A program made the position numbers and the translations under genes. Under the pieces are notes generated by a model. It worked only from the letters and a program-made list of their open reading frames with translations. It had not been told where the DNA came from and searched no databases. A DNA stretch of 64,000 nucleotides from Caenorhabditis remanei (taxonomy: Eukaryota > Nematoda > Chromadorea > Rhabditida > Rhabditidae): positions 16,196,879 to 16,260,878 of the forward strand of contig NC_071329.1 of the NCBI RefSeq assembly GCF_010183535.1, read 5' to 3'. The stretch's first letter is position 1. Every line of letters starts with the position of its first letter. This document shows, piece after piece, positions 44,924-55,306 of this stretch.

Positions 44924-47127
44924 ATGAATTTTCGAAAAAGTCGTCTGATAATTGTTCTATTTGTCTTACTCCAACTAATCGTCTGCTCCCAAAATCACAA
45001 ATTGAGTGAAATTTTGAAAAAGATAGGAAAACGGTACAATGGGAATCCGGCTTTGGAAGAGATGTTGGGTGAGTATTCAACTACAGTATTCTGGGTTACT
45101 GTAGCGTAATCTAATGAAAACTTTTCAGTTGATTTGAAACAAATGAAAGCGTTCAAAAATAGGCCAGACGAAGAGATAAATGATCTGAAGGATAATGTTG
45201 CCGAGTCATTTGCACTTCATGTTCTGGGACAGAGTTCAGTGAAATTCAGATGGATTCGAAGTGCATTTGCATTGGCGTCGTTGATGGATGAGGATATGAC
45301 TGCGGAATTATGTGGAACTGATATCATTCTGAACAAATGTTAGTTTTTTATTGGAATTGTATCATCAACACACGTTGAGTCCAGGACAACCTATGCAGAC
45401 GCGCTCTATTGACAACAGTGGTACATTTTTTGCGTCACGGCGAACTTTAACTTAGTGCAAACCGTGGTAAGTTCGAAAGTTCACAGTGACACAAAAACGT
45501 ACCATTCGTGCCAATAGAGCGCGTCTGCATAGGTTGTCCTGGACTCAACGTGTTAACAAGACTTCTCGCGCTCGTATCGCCATCAGAAATTTCATTTCTG
45601 TAACCATTTCAGACCAATTTCTTCATTACCTAAGACGTGCTCGTATTTCTATAGAGCGTATTACTGACGAAACAAAGTATTCTTATGAAGTCTTACTCAC
45701 AGAAAAAGATGTTCTAAATACAATTATAACTGTGGATTTGACCTCGAAATGGGGATTTCCTGCACCTGTCATTTGGAATGTAACTGCGAAATATTCGGTG
45801 AGAAACTGAAGAGAATTCTGATAACAAATCAATACAGACAAAAGAACTCAGACAAAAGAATCCCAAAATCTGTACAAAATCAAGAAAATAGTGGTGGGTG
45901 GTGGTTGTATGGATCATGGCAGAGTTAATCATAAGTACACTCAATCAGAAGTGCGAAGAGAAACTTTAGAGAATTTCCAACGAAATAATGGACACGTGGC
46001 CTTCCGGAATCTGACGGATATTTTGTTGCAAGATCCGTCGAGAGTTCGAGAGGAAGCGACTGATAAGATACCGAGTTTATGGCTAGAAGGACTCGATGAT
46101 AACCCGGGATTCTTGAATATTACCGTTTGTGAATACGAGAATGTGGATCCCAGTATAAGGACTAAAAGTATCTAACTAAGATTGGGGCTCTGCTTTCCGT
46201 TCAAAAAGCATTTCAATTTCCAGCTCAATTTCTGTCGTGGTACAAACGATTCGGTCAAATGTGGCATCCGAAAGAGAATGACACAGATTATATCAGAATT
46301 CAACCGTTGAATGTTCAGAAGGCGAAATCAACTTTCAGAATAACAATGAGACTTCAACCCGGAAAGAGAGACAATGCGACTACTTTCGATTTCGATTTCA
46401 AAGTGACTATAGATGTCGTCAGTCCTCATTCTTTATCTCTTTCCACTACTAAGTATCCGATTTCAGAACCAACATGGAGACCTCAAAGTGTATATAACTC
46501 GTCTGGAAGTGCTCTGTAATCCAATGATTGATTATATGGATGAATCACTGAAAGCTATTCGAGAAGTCGTCACCGAGAACTTTCTCGAGTCAATTCGCAC
46601 TATAACTCCGCCCATTCCATGGTACTCTTCTGTTGAGTTTATCAGCAAGTTCTCTAATAACAAATCGATTGAAGTGAGTATTTGTGATGTTGGGGAGAAG
46701 ACTAATCTCAGTAAGTGTTTTTCTGAAACAATTAAGGCAACAATGTGGTTTTCAGCACAAATAGAAATTCTTCTGTTTCATCGTGGCAACGTGAAATCGG
46801 TTGAGTTGAAACTGTATAGAATCGACTACGATGACATTCCACTGCCTGCACTTGAACAATCCTATTTTCGATTGTACACAATTTCAAGTTACTCGGAGAA
46901 AACACTGAAAGAAAAGTTACAAATCGCAAAACAGTACGATATGGATAACTTGAAGGTACATTTCCGACTTTTGCGATGATATAAAAAGTTGTTTTTTTAA
47001 GGATGGAGTTCTCTCCAGAATCAAGAATGCCGCAGATATTCGCTCTGTTCTCTCATACGATGTCAACGAAATGGATCCATCGGTCGTCGCGGCTCTTCTC
47101 CAGAAAGCGTTGTCATATTTACCATGA
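44924..47127 (+). CDS. Chimeric gene: secreted nematode protein fused to a BATH C-terminus
   Basis: Eight exons (44924-45068, 45129-45338, 45613-45797, 45852-46167, 46224-46417, 46467-46710, 46756-46955, 47002-47127) join with every phase compatible and no stop, giving 539 aa. It opens with a signal peptide (RLIIVLFVLLQLIVCSQ). Exons 2-6 encode an unrecognised, apparently extracellular protein with repeated modules (FLHYLRRARIS, then SQFLSWYKRFGQMWHPK). Near residue 475, inside exon 7, it switches to BATH tail sequence (KTLKEKLQIAKQYDMDNLK), and exon 8 is the last exon of a BATH gene (MDPSVVAALLQKAL). The switch lies at the duplication boundary. A BTB/BACK tail on a secreted protein has no obvious function, so the chimera may be tolerated rather than selected. 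Confidence 0.72.
45370..45553. mobile_element. 184-bp MITE in an intron of the chimeric gene
   Basis: Near-perfect TIRs of about 42 bp (ACACGTTGAGTCCAGGACAA, continuing through CTATGCAGACGCGCTCTATT, and the inverse ending at 45553) flank a short centre. It lies wholly between exons 2 and 3. Unit 2 is truncated before this point, so no empty site is available. No target duplication can be assigned. Confidence 0.75.
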
Positions 47128-47250
47128 TGTACGAGTTCATCGATAGGAATTTTTGAATATTTTACCGTTTTATTCTTGTATCAAAATTTTTCTTTTTGTC
47201 GTTGTTTTAAATAAAACCTGTTCCTTTTTATTAGAAAAAAACAACAATTC

Positions 47251-48303
47251 TTATTTAAAAAGTGCGAGAGTTTTTTGAAGAAGTGCTCCAACCACTAATG
47301 GATCCATTTTCGACAGATCATACGTCAAGACCGAACGAATTTCTGCAGCACTTTGGATGTTGGAAAGGCATTTGATCTGAAATTCATATTATTGGTTATT
47401 ATCAGTAGAGCGTAGTTGGAACCTTCAAGTTCTCCAAATGATATTGATGAGCCATTTGCAACTTCTCTTTCAGCGTTTTTCCGGAATTATCCATCAGAAA
47501 TTGTTCACATTTTCTCACAGCCATTTTAGCATCATACATATCCGCCAAACGGACAATTCCTTCGATTGTGCTGTCTGAAATTCTAGTTTTCATCTACAAT
47601 TTTAAAATGCGCTCTACCATCGATCGGCGATTCTCCATGAAGCAACTCGAGAAAATTCTGGAAATCCTTCGTGTTGATATCATTCAAAATCACTTCAGAT
47701 TTCTTCGATTCGTCGAAATTTCTCAAGAAAAACGCTTCGAAATACGTGGATTGACTGGCGAGATACTGAAATATTACATTTCTATTTTTCATATTTTTTC
47801 GGTTTTCCTACCAGCCTCGATACATAAAACTTCTGATCCTCCACAATCAAGACGACATCCGAGAACTCCTTCATCGATTCGTCGAATACTTTCAATTTTC
47901 TCTTTTCGATTCCAGAAATTATCATTTGATTCACATGAACCTCCACAACCAAATTGTCATCAATTACGTAGTTCTTAATCATTTCTTCCCATGCAATGAA
48001 ATCATCAAATCCATTCGATTTCGACTTCTCGTTGAAACATTGATTAACTTTTTTCGTGCAACTTTTTCCACTGATCGAAATGATTTTGAATTCGACGTCG
48101 ACTGTTTGAATGATCCATTTGTCATCGTTTGTGGAGCGATTGCAGATTAAATGAATCGCAACGAATCCATTCTTTTCAGTGATTCCGATTTTCCAATCGA
48201 TTCCAGAATGTTCCTCGTTTTGACTATAATCCCATTCGTCTTTATTGAAATTCGAAATGTTCTTGACTACGTGCTTTATGATAAACGGGTTGCCTGCAGT
48301 CAT
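47251..48303 (-). CDS. BATH (MATH-BTB) protein, intact unit 2 copy
   Basis: Exons 48303-47812, 47765-47618, 47574-47423 and 47376-47251 give 305 aa. The ATG lies just after a TTTTCAG acceptor. MATH occupies residues about 5-125 (FIIKHVVKNISNFNKDEWD, then CNRSTNDDKW). BTB starts at FSDVVLIVEDQKFYVSRL and continues STYFEAFFLRNFDESKKSEV, and the BACK-like tail has KTLKEKLQMAHQYHLENLK. Exon 2 has the normal 148 nt, unlike the frameshifted unit 1 copy. The donor after exon 3 is GTTCCA, weaker than the GTAGCA of unit 1. Inferred role: CUL3 substrate adaptor. Confidence 0.83.
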
Positions 48304-48652
48304 TCTGAAAAAGAGTATTGCAAATTCCGTGGAAAATGGGCGGAGTCTGTTTTGCAACGTCGCCGCGCAGTTTTTTCCTAAACGTGCTGTCTGAAACTGG
48401 CTTGATTTCACGAAATGTGAATAATCGGAACGTGTTTTTTTTGTGAAAAACTCAAAAAATATGGAATATACAGTATAAGCCACTGCAAAAAAGAAAACGA
48501 TTTGATAAACATGGTTCAATAACTATAGAGTTTATTCGACGGGGTAAAACTTTTAACATACAATTGATAGGTGTGATTTCAGTGACAGAATGTGAGAAAA
48601 GTAGACAAAATGAGAATTATTTGGAGAAAGAAAGTGTTTTCATCAACAATTC

Positions 48653-49613
48653 CTACCAGACAGAATCAGCGACTTGACTCGAAACTTCGGGAAGAACTGA
48701 TTGGACTTCATCAACAGTTTTCATGCTCGAAATGCACTTTTCCTGTAAATAATTGGGAATTTAAGATTACTTTTTGTATTTTCTACCTTCAATTTATCGA
48801 TATTGTACTTGATGGCTAATCCAACTTTCTCTCTGAGTGACTTCTTCGTACTATTCATCAAAAACTCCTCACATCTTCTGAGTGTAGTTTTGGAATCGAA
48901 GAAATCAGCCAACTGAAGAAGTCCGTTGACAGTATAGTCATCGACAAACGATTCTCCATTTATCAATTCGAGAAAATTTTGAAAGTCCTCCGCTTGAATC
49001 TCTTTGATGTTTACTTCCGATTTATCTGCTTCTCCAAATTTTCCGAAGAAAAGAGAGTTGAAATACGTGCAGTGAGAAGCCAGAAATAGTTTAGAGACAT
49101 AGAATTTCTCATCCTCCACAATCAACACAACATCCGAGAACTGCTTGACCGACTCGTCGAAATTTCTCAACTTTTCTTTCTGGACTTCATTAATCTTCAC
49201 ATTGATTTCGACCTCCAAATCACCATTCACAGTTAAATGCCTCAAGTGTTCATAGTACATTCCTGCCAATGTGACTGGTGTCGAACCTGCGGAAAATTTA
49301 TGAATTTTCGACTCCATTCCCATTTTATCGAGGATTTCCGAGTTGATAATAGATTCCATCGACCATGTACTGTCATCTGATACTTTCTCACACTTCAAAT
49401 TTATATAAATCTTTCTTGATGGCCCTACATATGTCATGCTGAGCGTCCTGAAAAAAAAACAATATTTTATGGAAAATTTATCGAACTAGAAACTCACCAT
49501 TTGTAACCAAAATGCTCATTTGGACTCCCATAAAATGTTTCTCCACTTTTAATACTTCCAACGTTCTTGAAAACGTGCTTGATCACAAATCGCTTCTCAT
49601 TGGCTTCGGACAT
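48653..49613 (-). CDS. BATH (MATH-BTB) protein, slightly shortened unit 2 copy
   Basis: Exons 49613-49498, 49447-48787 and 48742-48653 give 288 aa. Same structure as the unit 1 gene at 41246-40248, but a TAG follows the DSVW residues, so the last about 12 residues present in unit 1 are lost, and the MATH domain is one codon shorter. The BTB core (FSDVVLIVEDEKFYVSKLF) is unchanged. The MATH half shows more substitutions (residues about 40-110) than the BTB half, the pattern expected for diversifying substrate-binding domains in this family. Confidence 0.8.
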
Positions 49614-50108
49614 GTCTTGTCGATTCGTTTGACGAGAAATTGGTAGAATTGAGCGCTTTTAACTGAAAAATTAGAATGAAAAACGGAAAAAAATTTTGAA
49701 AAAAGATGAGAAAACTGAAAGTGAAGAGATCTTCATTAAAAGTGAGAAAAAATGATACATTTTCATCAGTTTTAGATGTACGTTTCGTGTTCAAACTAAT
49801 CAAAATCTGTTAAATGTTCGATTTTTATAGATTTGGTGAGAAATTCGGCTGAAAATTACTTTTAAAGATTCGAAAATTAATTGTAAACAGGATTGAAATT
49901 CAAACCACGCGCCTTTATAAACACAGCGCAGTTGCGTAATTTCGGAGTCTCGTACCAAAGTCTGGCGCACCTTGACGCGCTATGACTAGTTTCAGCGGCA
50001 ATGCCGTGTTCGCTTGGACTTTTTGCAGTTTTAGTTAATTTTTCTTTTCATTCCTCGTTTTTTCCAGAAAACCTCTATCGCCCGCTCTGAAAATTTGAAA
50101 ATTGGATC

Positions 50109-52740
50109 ATGAATCAAGGAGAAGTTGATGACTGGGAATTAAGGTACCGTAAAAACTGTAATAGAAGCGCCCCTTTATTAGAGGCGCACCTCTAATAGAG
50201 GCGCATCCTGAAAGGCGCTTTGAATAATAGTGGCGCACTCAGAGCTGTGCGGAATTCCTTCCTTCGACTTCCTTCTTCCTTCTTCCGGGTTTTTTCACGT
50301 TTTTATTCCTTCTTCCTTCTTCCTTTTTGAAAATTTCACTTCCTTCTTCCTTGTTCCTTCTTCCTTTTCAAGGAAATTTTATTTCCTTGTTCCTTGTTCC
50401 TTCTTCCATTGAAAACTTTACTAAAAAATTTTAATTTTCGACGGAATTTTGGCGGAATTTTGGTGGTTTTTAACGGAATTTTGTATGAAACAACATCAAA
50501 ATTCGTTTTCAGAGATGACTAGAAAAAAGTTTCCACAAATTTGTCATTTTCAAAATTAACTTCCGATTTCCCGGTTCGGAACTCAACTTCCTTCTTCCTT
50601 CCTTCTTCCTTCTTCCGGGCTTTTTTCACTTTTTTCTTCCTTCTTCCTTCTTCCCTTTTGAAAAATTTACTTCCTTCTTCCTTCTTCCCTTTTGAGAAAG
50701 TTACTTCCTTCTTCCTTCTTCCTTCTTCCCTTTTCAAAAATTTTACTTCCGCACAGCTCTGTGGCGCACCCTCTAATAGAGGCGCCCCCTCAATATGTTT
50801 GAAATATTTTTTCTGGTTTTCAATCAATATTTTTCAATGTTTGTCAAAAAAACAAAGAAAAACCCAATTTTTTCGTTCAAAATACTGCAAATTATGGGGT
50901 TTTCGTATAATTTTGACAGTGAAAATCTTGGTTTGGTTGAAAATTGATGATGGAGAGCTCGAAAAATAGCCAAATTGAAAAATAAATAGCCAGGTTGAAA
51001 AATAGAGGCGTACCCTCTATTAGAGGCGCCCCTGTAATAGAGGCGCACTTTCGGAAGGGGGTTGAAAAATAGAGGCGCATGCGCCTATATTACAGTTTTT
51101 ACGGTATTTCTGATAGAATTTTTAAACATTTTTCGAACCAAATATTTATTATTTCAGATTATTAATAGCTGAAATCGATAAAAAACCTATCAATAGAGGC
51201 TCAAGCTACGAAAATCTTCTATCGAAGCTTCAAGAAGTTCGAAAAGAAATTAATAAAGAAAATTTCATTCTCGACGAGGATATGTTGAATACGATCGAGT
51301 CTGGGAGAGATGAATTAATAGAATATGCAGAGATTTTAGACTCCAGTGATAACTTGGCATCCGATTTCGATTTTGATGATTTGCCGGAAGAATTGAAGAG
51401 AAAATGTTTGAATTATTTGGAGAAAAGGTAATAAAAAATGTTTTTTTTTCTTAATTTTCCGCATTTTCAGACCAGCGATGAATGAAACCGACCACGAAAT
51501 CGTTCTGTCTACAATTCAAAAAATCCAAATAGAAATCAATCAGTGCAATTCTGTGATCGACGAGGACATGTTGGATTTGATCGATTCTGGGAGAGATGAA
51601 ATTGAGAATCAGTCGACAGACTACGAATTCGATTTGAATTTTGAGATAACTTTGCCGGTGGAGTTGAGAAGCAGGTGTATAAATTATTTGGGTTCGTCGG
51701 AGGGCCGGTACGTTCACAGATTTCCAAAAATCGACACTGACATTGATATCGCCCTATCTACAATTCAAAAGATTCAAATGGAAATTAATCAAAGCGATTT
51801 TGTGATTGAAGAGGATTTGTTGGATTTAATCGATTCTGGGAGAGAAGAAATCGAGAATTCTGAAATTGACGTCAGATTTGACACAAATTGGAATGATTTG
51901 TCGCCGACGTTGAAGATGAAATGTATGGAGTATTTGGATTTTGAAGACAGGTAATTCTTATAAAAGTCTTTGTATTAGCTGTTGTTACAACTACGCTCCA
52001 CCGAAATGCCCTTTAAAATTGTCTCTTTTTCTCTGCGTCTCTCAATTTCGCACACAATTTTCTTCGGTTTCGGTAGAGCGCGGTTGTAAAAAGCGTACCG
52101 TGCTAATAGTAAGCCTAATTGAATTTCATAATTTCAGACTCTGTCTCCGTGCCACATCTCGCACCGAAATGACATTAATCGACTCGTATCGCATGAAATT
52201 CGATGTAGTTCAATTATTCCCAGAAGAGGACGTGTTCATGAGTGTTATGAGAAATTGGAAGTATTCGGAACTCAAAATTCCAAAAATCAATACATTCGGA
52301 AGTGATCGAAATCTGATTTACCTGGAGAAATTCACTCATTCACTTTCATATATTCTAAATCATTGTAATATTACAAAACTGGAAGTGTTTGAGGTATCAG
52401 GAATGCATACTCATGTTCTGAAGAGACTTCATCAATTAGTGGCACCTCAATCGATTCATGTCAAGTATTTTTATTCGAATCTGCTTCACAGCACTTCCTC
52501 TTTCTTCCTCCACTGCTGCTTTAATCGAATGGAAAGCATCATTTTTGAGAATTTCCGCATTTTTCATGTCAAGGATCTTAAGAAAATTCCATCGGTAAGC
52601 TAGAAAAAATTAATCCAATAATTTTATATTTGTAGGTAAAAGCGGCGAAGAGAGTGCATTTCGTCGACTCGGATGGTTCGATGATGCAGTGGAGGGAAGC
52701 GATGGAGAGAGGTCGTGCGGGTGAAGCAGCGAGAAGATAA
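50109..52740 (+). CDS. F-box/FTH-type protein with triplicated N-terminal module (intact)
   Basis: Exons 50109-50143, 51158-51427, 51471-51950, 52138-52594 and 52636-52740 give 448 aa. The N-terminal part repeats a module three times: a helical segment (IQKIQMEINQ-like), DEDMLDLIDSGRDEIEN and an F-box first-helix-like motif (LPEELKRKCLNYL, LPVELRSRCINYL, LSPTLKMKCMEYLDFEDR). Only the last runs on into a full F-box (LCLRATSRTEMTLIDSYRM). The C-terminal half (FPEEDVFMSVMRNWKYSELK, FTHSLSYILNHCNITKLEVF) resembles FTH/DUF38 domains. F-box proteins join substrates to SCF ubiquitin ligases. Intron 1 is expanded by a 958-bp MITE, which should not affect the protein. Confidence 0.8.
50147..51104. mobile_element. 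TA-flanked 958-bp MITE in F-box intron 1
   Basis: TIRs CCGTAAAAACTGTAATAGAA and its inverse (with CTATATTACAG) end at 51104, flanked by TA (50145-50146, 51105-51106). Unit 1 has the empty site AAGGTATTTC at 41761-41770, so the insertion postdates the duplication, and the donor GT was preserved because TA lies one base inside it. Inner ends carry several AATAGAGGCGC(A/C)CC repeats. A second MITE (50240-50761) is nested inside. Confidence 0.9.
50240..50761. mobile_element. Nested hAT-like MITE
   Basis: TIRs CAGAGCTGTGCGGAA / TTCCGCACAGCTCTG enclose TTCC-rich microsatellite tracts and a short unique core. Flanking TGGCGCAC occurs on both sides (50231-50238, 50762-50769) where the host repeat normally has AGGCGCAC, supporting an 8-bp target duplication as made by hAT elements. 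The TIR resembles that of the MITE at 58633-59238. Confidence 0.78.
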
Positions 52741-52992
52741 CCTTTGATGGAATAAATAAATGTTTTATCGTTTTATGTAAATTTTTATGTAACCAATGTA
52801 AACTTTGTCTGAAAATTTTTTTATCTGCCTGTTTTAATTTCACTTTTCATTCGTTTTTTTTCATTTATAAAAATCGGTAAGCATTTGATTACATTTTGCT
52901 AAAAGAAAGATTTGGGCTCTTTGAGATACCTTTCACACTGATAGTTTTCAAATTATATTTAATCTGGTTTGCAGGTTTTTCAGCCACAAAAT

Positions 52993-54756
52993 ATGGAAAC
53001 TAATGAGAAGAAATTCGTGATGAGATATGTCGTTGAAGATTTTGACGCATTAGAAGAGGGTGAACCATACAGTGTGACAGAAGAACATTACGGAATTTCA
53101 TGGTAAAAAATTCAGAAACAACACATGATAAATAATACCTCATTTTCACAGGAAAATGTATTTTTACAAACGCAATGACCGTTTAAGTTTTTTTCTTGAA
53201 TGTCTGAAAATACAAGAAACCGAGTGGTCCATCGATACTAAATTGGCTATCAAGTTACAATTTACGAAGGATACCCTGAAATCAAACCACTACCGGTCTT
53301 TTGGCAGGAATGATAAATACTAAGGTTGGGGAAACCTTATGGAGCTCCACGGTACCCTACAGTGACGAAAGTATCCGATTGTGCGCAGCGAGTATCGAGT
53401 AATGCGCCAGGGACTGGACAGGCGCGTTTCCCGCTTCAATTTTACAGTTTGTCCTTTTGCACTGAAAATTCGGCGAAACACGAAAAAAAGTGTTTAAAAA
53501 ATTTTTTCTGCAATTCTAAGATGATAGCCTTCTAGATAATGTTGAGAGCTATCGAAAAAGTGCAAAAATTCTAAAATCGGTGCAATATTGGAGGAGGAGA
53601 TCTCAACTGAAGGGATTCTGAACCAATAAATTTCAATTTTGAACAGTTACAAAGGATAGAAATGTATTCCAAGGAATTTTTAGACTGAAAAATACGAGAA
53701 AAGGAAGGAAAAAAGTTATTATACTCGCTAAAATGCCCTGTTTTTCCATTTTCTACATTATACTTCGAAAAACTTTTTTGCTTTTTTTTTGGTTTTTCTA
53801 TTCCCAAAGTGTTAGTAAAAATACAAAAACACTTTTTCTTGTCTCTTATTTGTATTTTTAGTGATTACAACGGAAAAATTCCGAATTTCCGATTTTTGAA
53901 ATTTTCATCAATTCTTAGACCTGCAATTTTAACAAAATTGGCGAAAAAATGCACGAGAAATGCGTCAGTATTGTTGCTTGCGCATCGTCACTGTAATGGA
54001 CCGTGAGCTCGACCAACTGTTGGAACACGTTGAAATGGACAATGAACAAGTCACATTCGAAATGAAAGTGCGAATTTTGAAAATGGTCGGATGCGGGAAG
54101 GAGAAGTTGAAACGCTTCGATGAATCAATGAAAGATTTATCGGATGTTGTGTTGGTTGTGAAGGATATTAAGTTTTATACATTGAGAATGGTGAGAAATG
54201 TGAATAATGTCATTGTGGACATCAAACTTTCATTTCAGTTCCTCTCTATCCAATCCTCGTATTTCAAATCTCTTTTTCTCGGAAATTTTGAAGAATCTCA
54301 GAAATCGGAGGTGACACTCACTGGAATCGATCCAGAAGATTTTCAGAATTTTCTTGAACTTATTCATGGTGAACCTTCTGTTGATGGTAGGGGTTTTGAA
54401 ACTTTTGTCATTTCAATGAACTAGTGTTTACAGATGCCACTGTCGATGGAATTCTTCACTTGGCGGACATGTATGACGCACCGACTGCTATCAAAAGATG
54501 CGAGGAGTTTCTTCTGAGGGACAGCAAAAAGACACTGAAAACTAAACTGCAAATTTCGACACGATACAATTTGAAGATCTTGAAGGTACCTCGATTGAAA
54601 GTGTTATTCTGATAATCAGGTGGATTTTTCCAGGAAAAATGTCTCTCGGAGATCAAAACTCTCGACGATATTCGCTCAGTGATGCCAGATAAGATCGAGG
54701 AAATGGATCCTGCAGTCTCGAGAGCTCTTCTTCAGAAAGCATTGGAATTTCGCTAA
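52993..54756 (+). pseudogene. BATH gene disrupted by stop codon and MITE (unit 2)
   Basis: Corresponds to the intact gene at 43476-44575. In exon 2 (from 53152) the sequence TACTGGGG of unit 1 is TACTAAGG (near 53319), creating a stop in the MATH domain. About 25 bp further on, a 658-bp MITE interrupts the same exon. Exons 3-5 (54239-54386, 54434-54585, 54634-54756) keep open frames and normal lengths (148, 152 and 123 nt), including LSDVVLVVKDIKFYTLRM before them, so the decay is recent. Confidence 0.88.
53348..54005. mobile_element. 658-bp MITE with 5-bp target duplication
   Basis: The ends CACGGTACCCTACAGTGACG and (inverted) CACGGTCCATTACAGTGACG form TIRs. AGCTC flanks both sides (53343-53347, 54006-54010) and is single in unit 1 (around 43824). 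A 5-bp duplication and CAC termini recall the Transib superfamily, but assignment needs an autonomous relative. The interior has no coding capacity. Confidence 0.82.
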
Positions 54757-55108
54757 ATCCAATTTCCTTTGATTTTTCCTATATTCCACTTTTATTTCTT
54801 GTTTGTTTCTAGATTTCTGTCTGATACTGTCCTACAGCTTTACTGGTTTCGTACCAATTTTTATTCTTGAAATATAGTTTATTGTCATATGAAGTCCCTT
54901 ACGTCGTCGGGTTACTGTAGATGATCGGAATTGCTCAGAAAGTTTTCTGAAGGTAGAGCGTTTGATAGTAAGTGGTAAATATAAAAGTAATCAGGCTGTT
55001 CCCAGTGTAATCTTTTCAATAAACATGATAAAATTAGACGTGCCCTGATTTTCTGACATTCCCCTTTTATTCGTCTCATTTGATCAAATCAGTTCCTGTT
55101 TTTTAGAA
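54757..55108. other. Intergenic, no gene seen
   Basis: Counterpart of 44576-44923. Confidence 0.5.
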
Positions 55109-55306
55109 ATGAATTTTCGAACTAGTCGTCTGATAACTGCTCTTTTTGTCTTACTCCAACTAATCGTCTGCTCCCAAAATCACAAATTTAGTGAAATTTT
55201 GAAAAAGATAGGAAAACGATATAATGGCAATCCGGCTTTGGAAGAGATGTTGGGTGAGTATTCAACTACAGTATCCTGGGTTACTGTAGCGTTTTCAATG
55301 AAATGA
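55109..55306 (+). pseudogene. First exon of the secreted-protein gene, truncated
   Basis: Exon 1 (55109-55253) encodes the same signal peptide (RLITALFVLLQLIVCSQ) and has the same 145 nt as the gene at 44924. Similarity ends about 40 bp into intron 1, where unrelated DNA starts. No further exons follow, so the gene is broken here by insertion or rearrangement. Confidence 0.82.

Larger units (their letters stand above)
38570..45105. repeat. Segmental tandem duplication, unit 1
   Basis: Gene order (BATH tail +, BATH -, BATH -, F-box +, BATH +, secreted-protein gene +) repeats in unit 2 (47010-55292) with similar intergenic spacing after subtraction of MITEs. Identity by eye is high in exons and introns. 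Differences between units are used below to date insertions and decay. Confidence 0.88.
47010..55292. repeat. Segmental tandem duplication, unit 2
   Basis: Copy of 38570-45105, enlarged mainly by two MITEs (958 bp at 50147-51104, 658 bp at 53348-54005). It starts in the last exon of a BATH gene and ends in the first intron of the secreted-protein gene, where unrelated retroelement-associated DNA begins. Confidence 0.88.

Noticed and set aside
45486..45809. Longer version of exon 3 of the chimeric gene starting in the MITE
   Set aside because: The upstream part is MITE sequence. The TTTCAG acceptor at 45612 gives the phase that matches exon 2.
44924..47127. Two separate genes (secreted protein; BATH tail)
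   Set aside because: No stop, start or promoter-like gap lies between them, and all phases agree across the junction. Transcript data could still overturn this.
50541..50969. 142-codon Ser/Phe-rich frame
   Set aside because: Translation of TTCC microsatellite inside the nested MITE.
55109..55306. Short secreted peptide gene
   Set aside because: The apparent stop lies in intron 1 of the truncated copy. The same exon continues through splicing in the intact gene at 44924.
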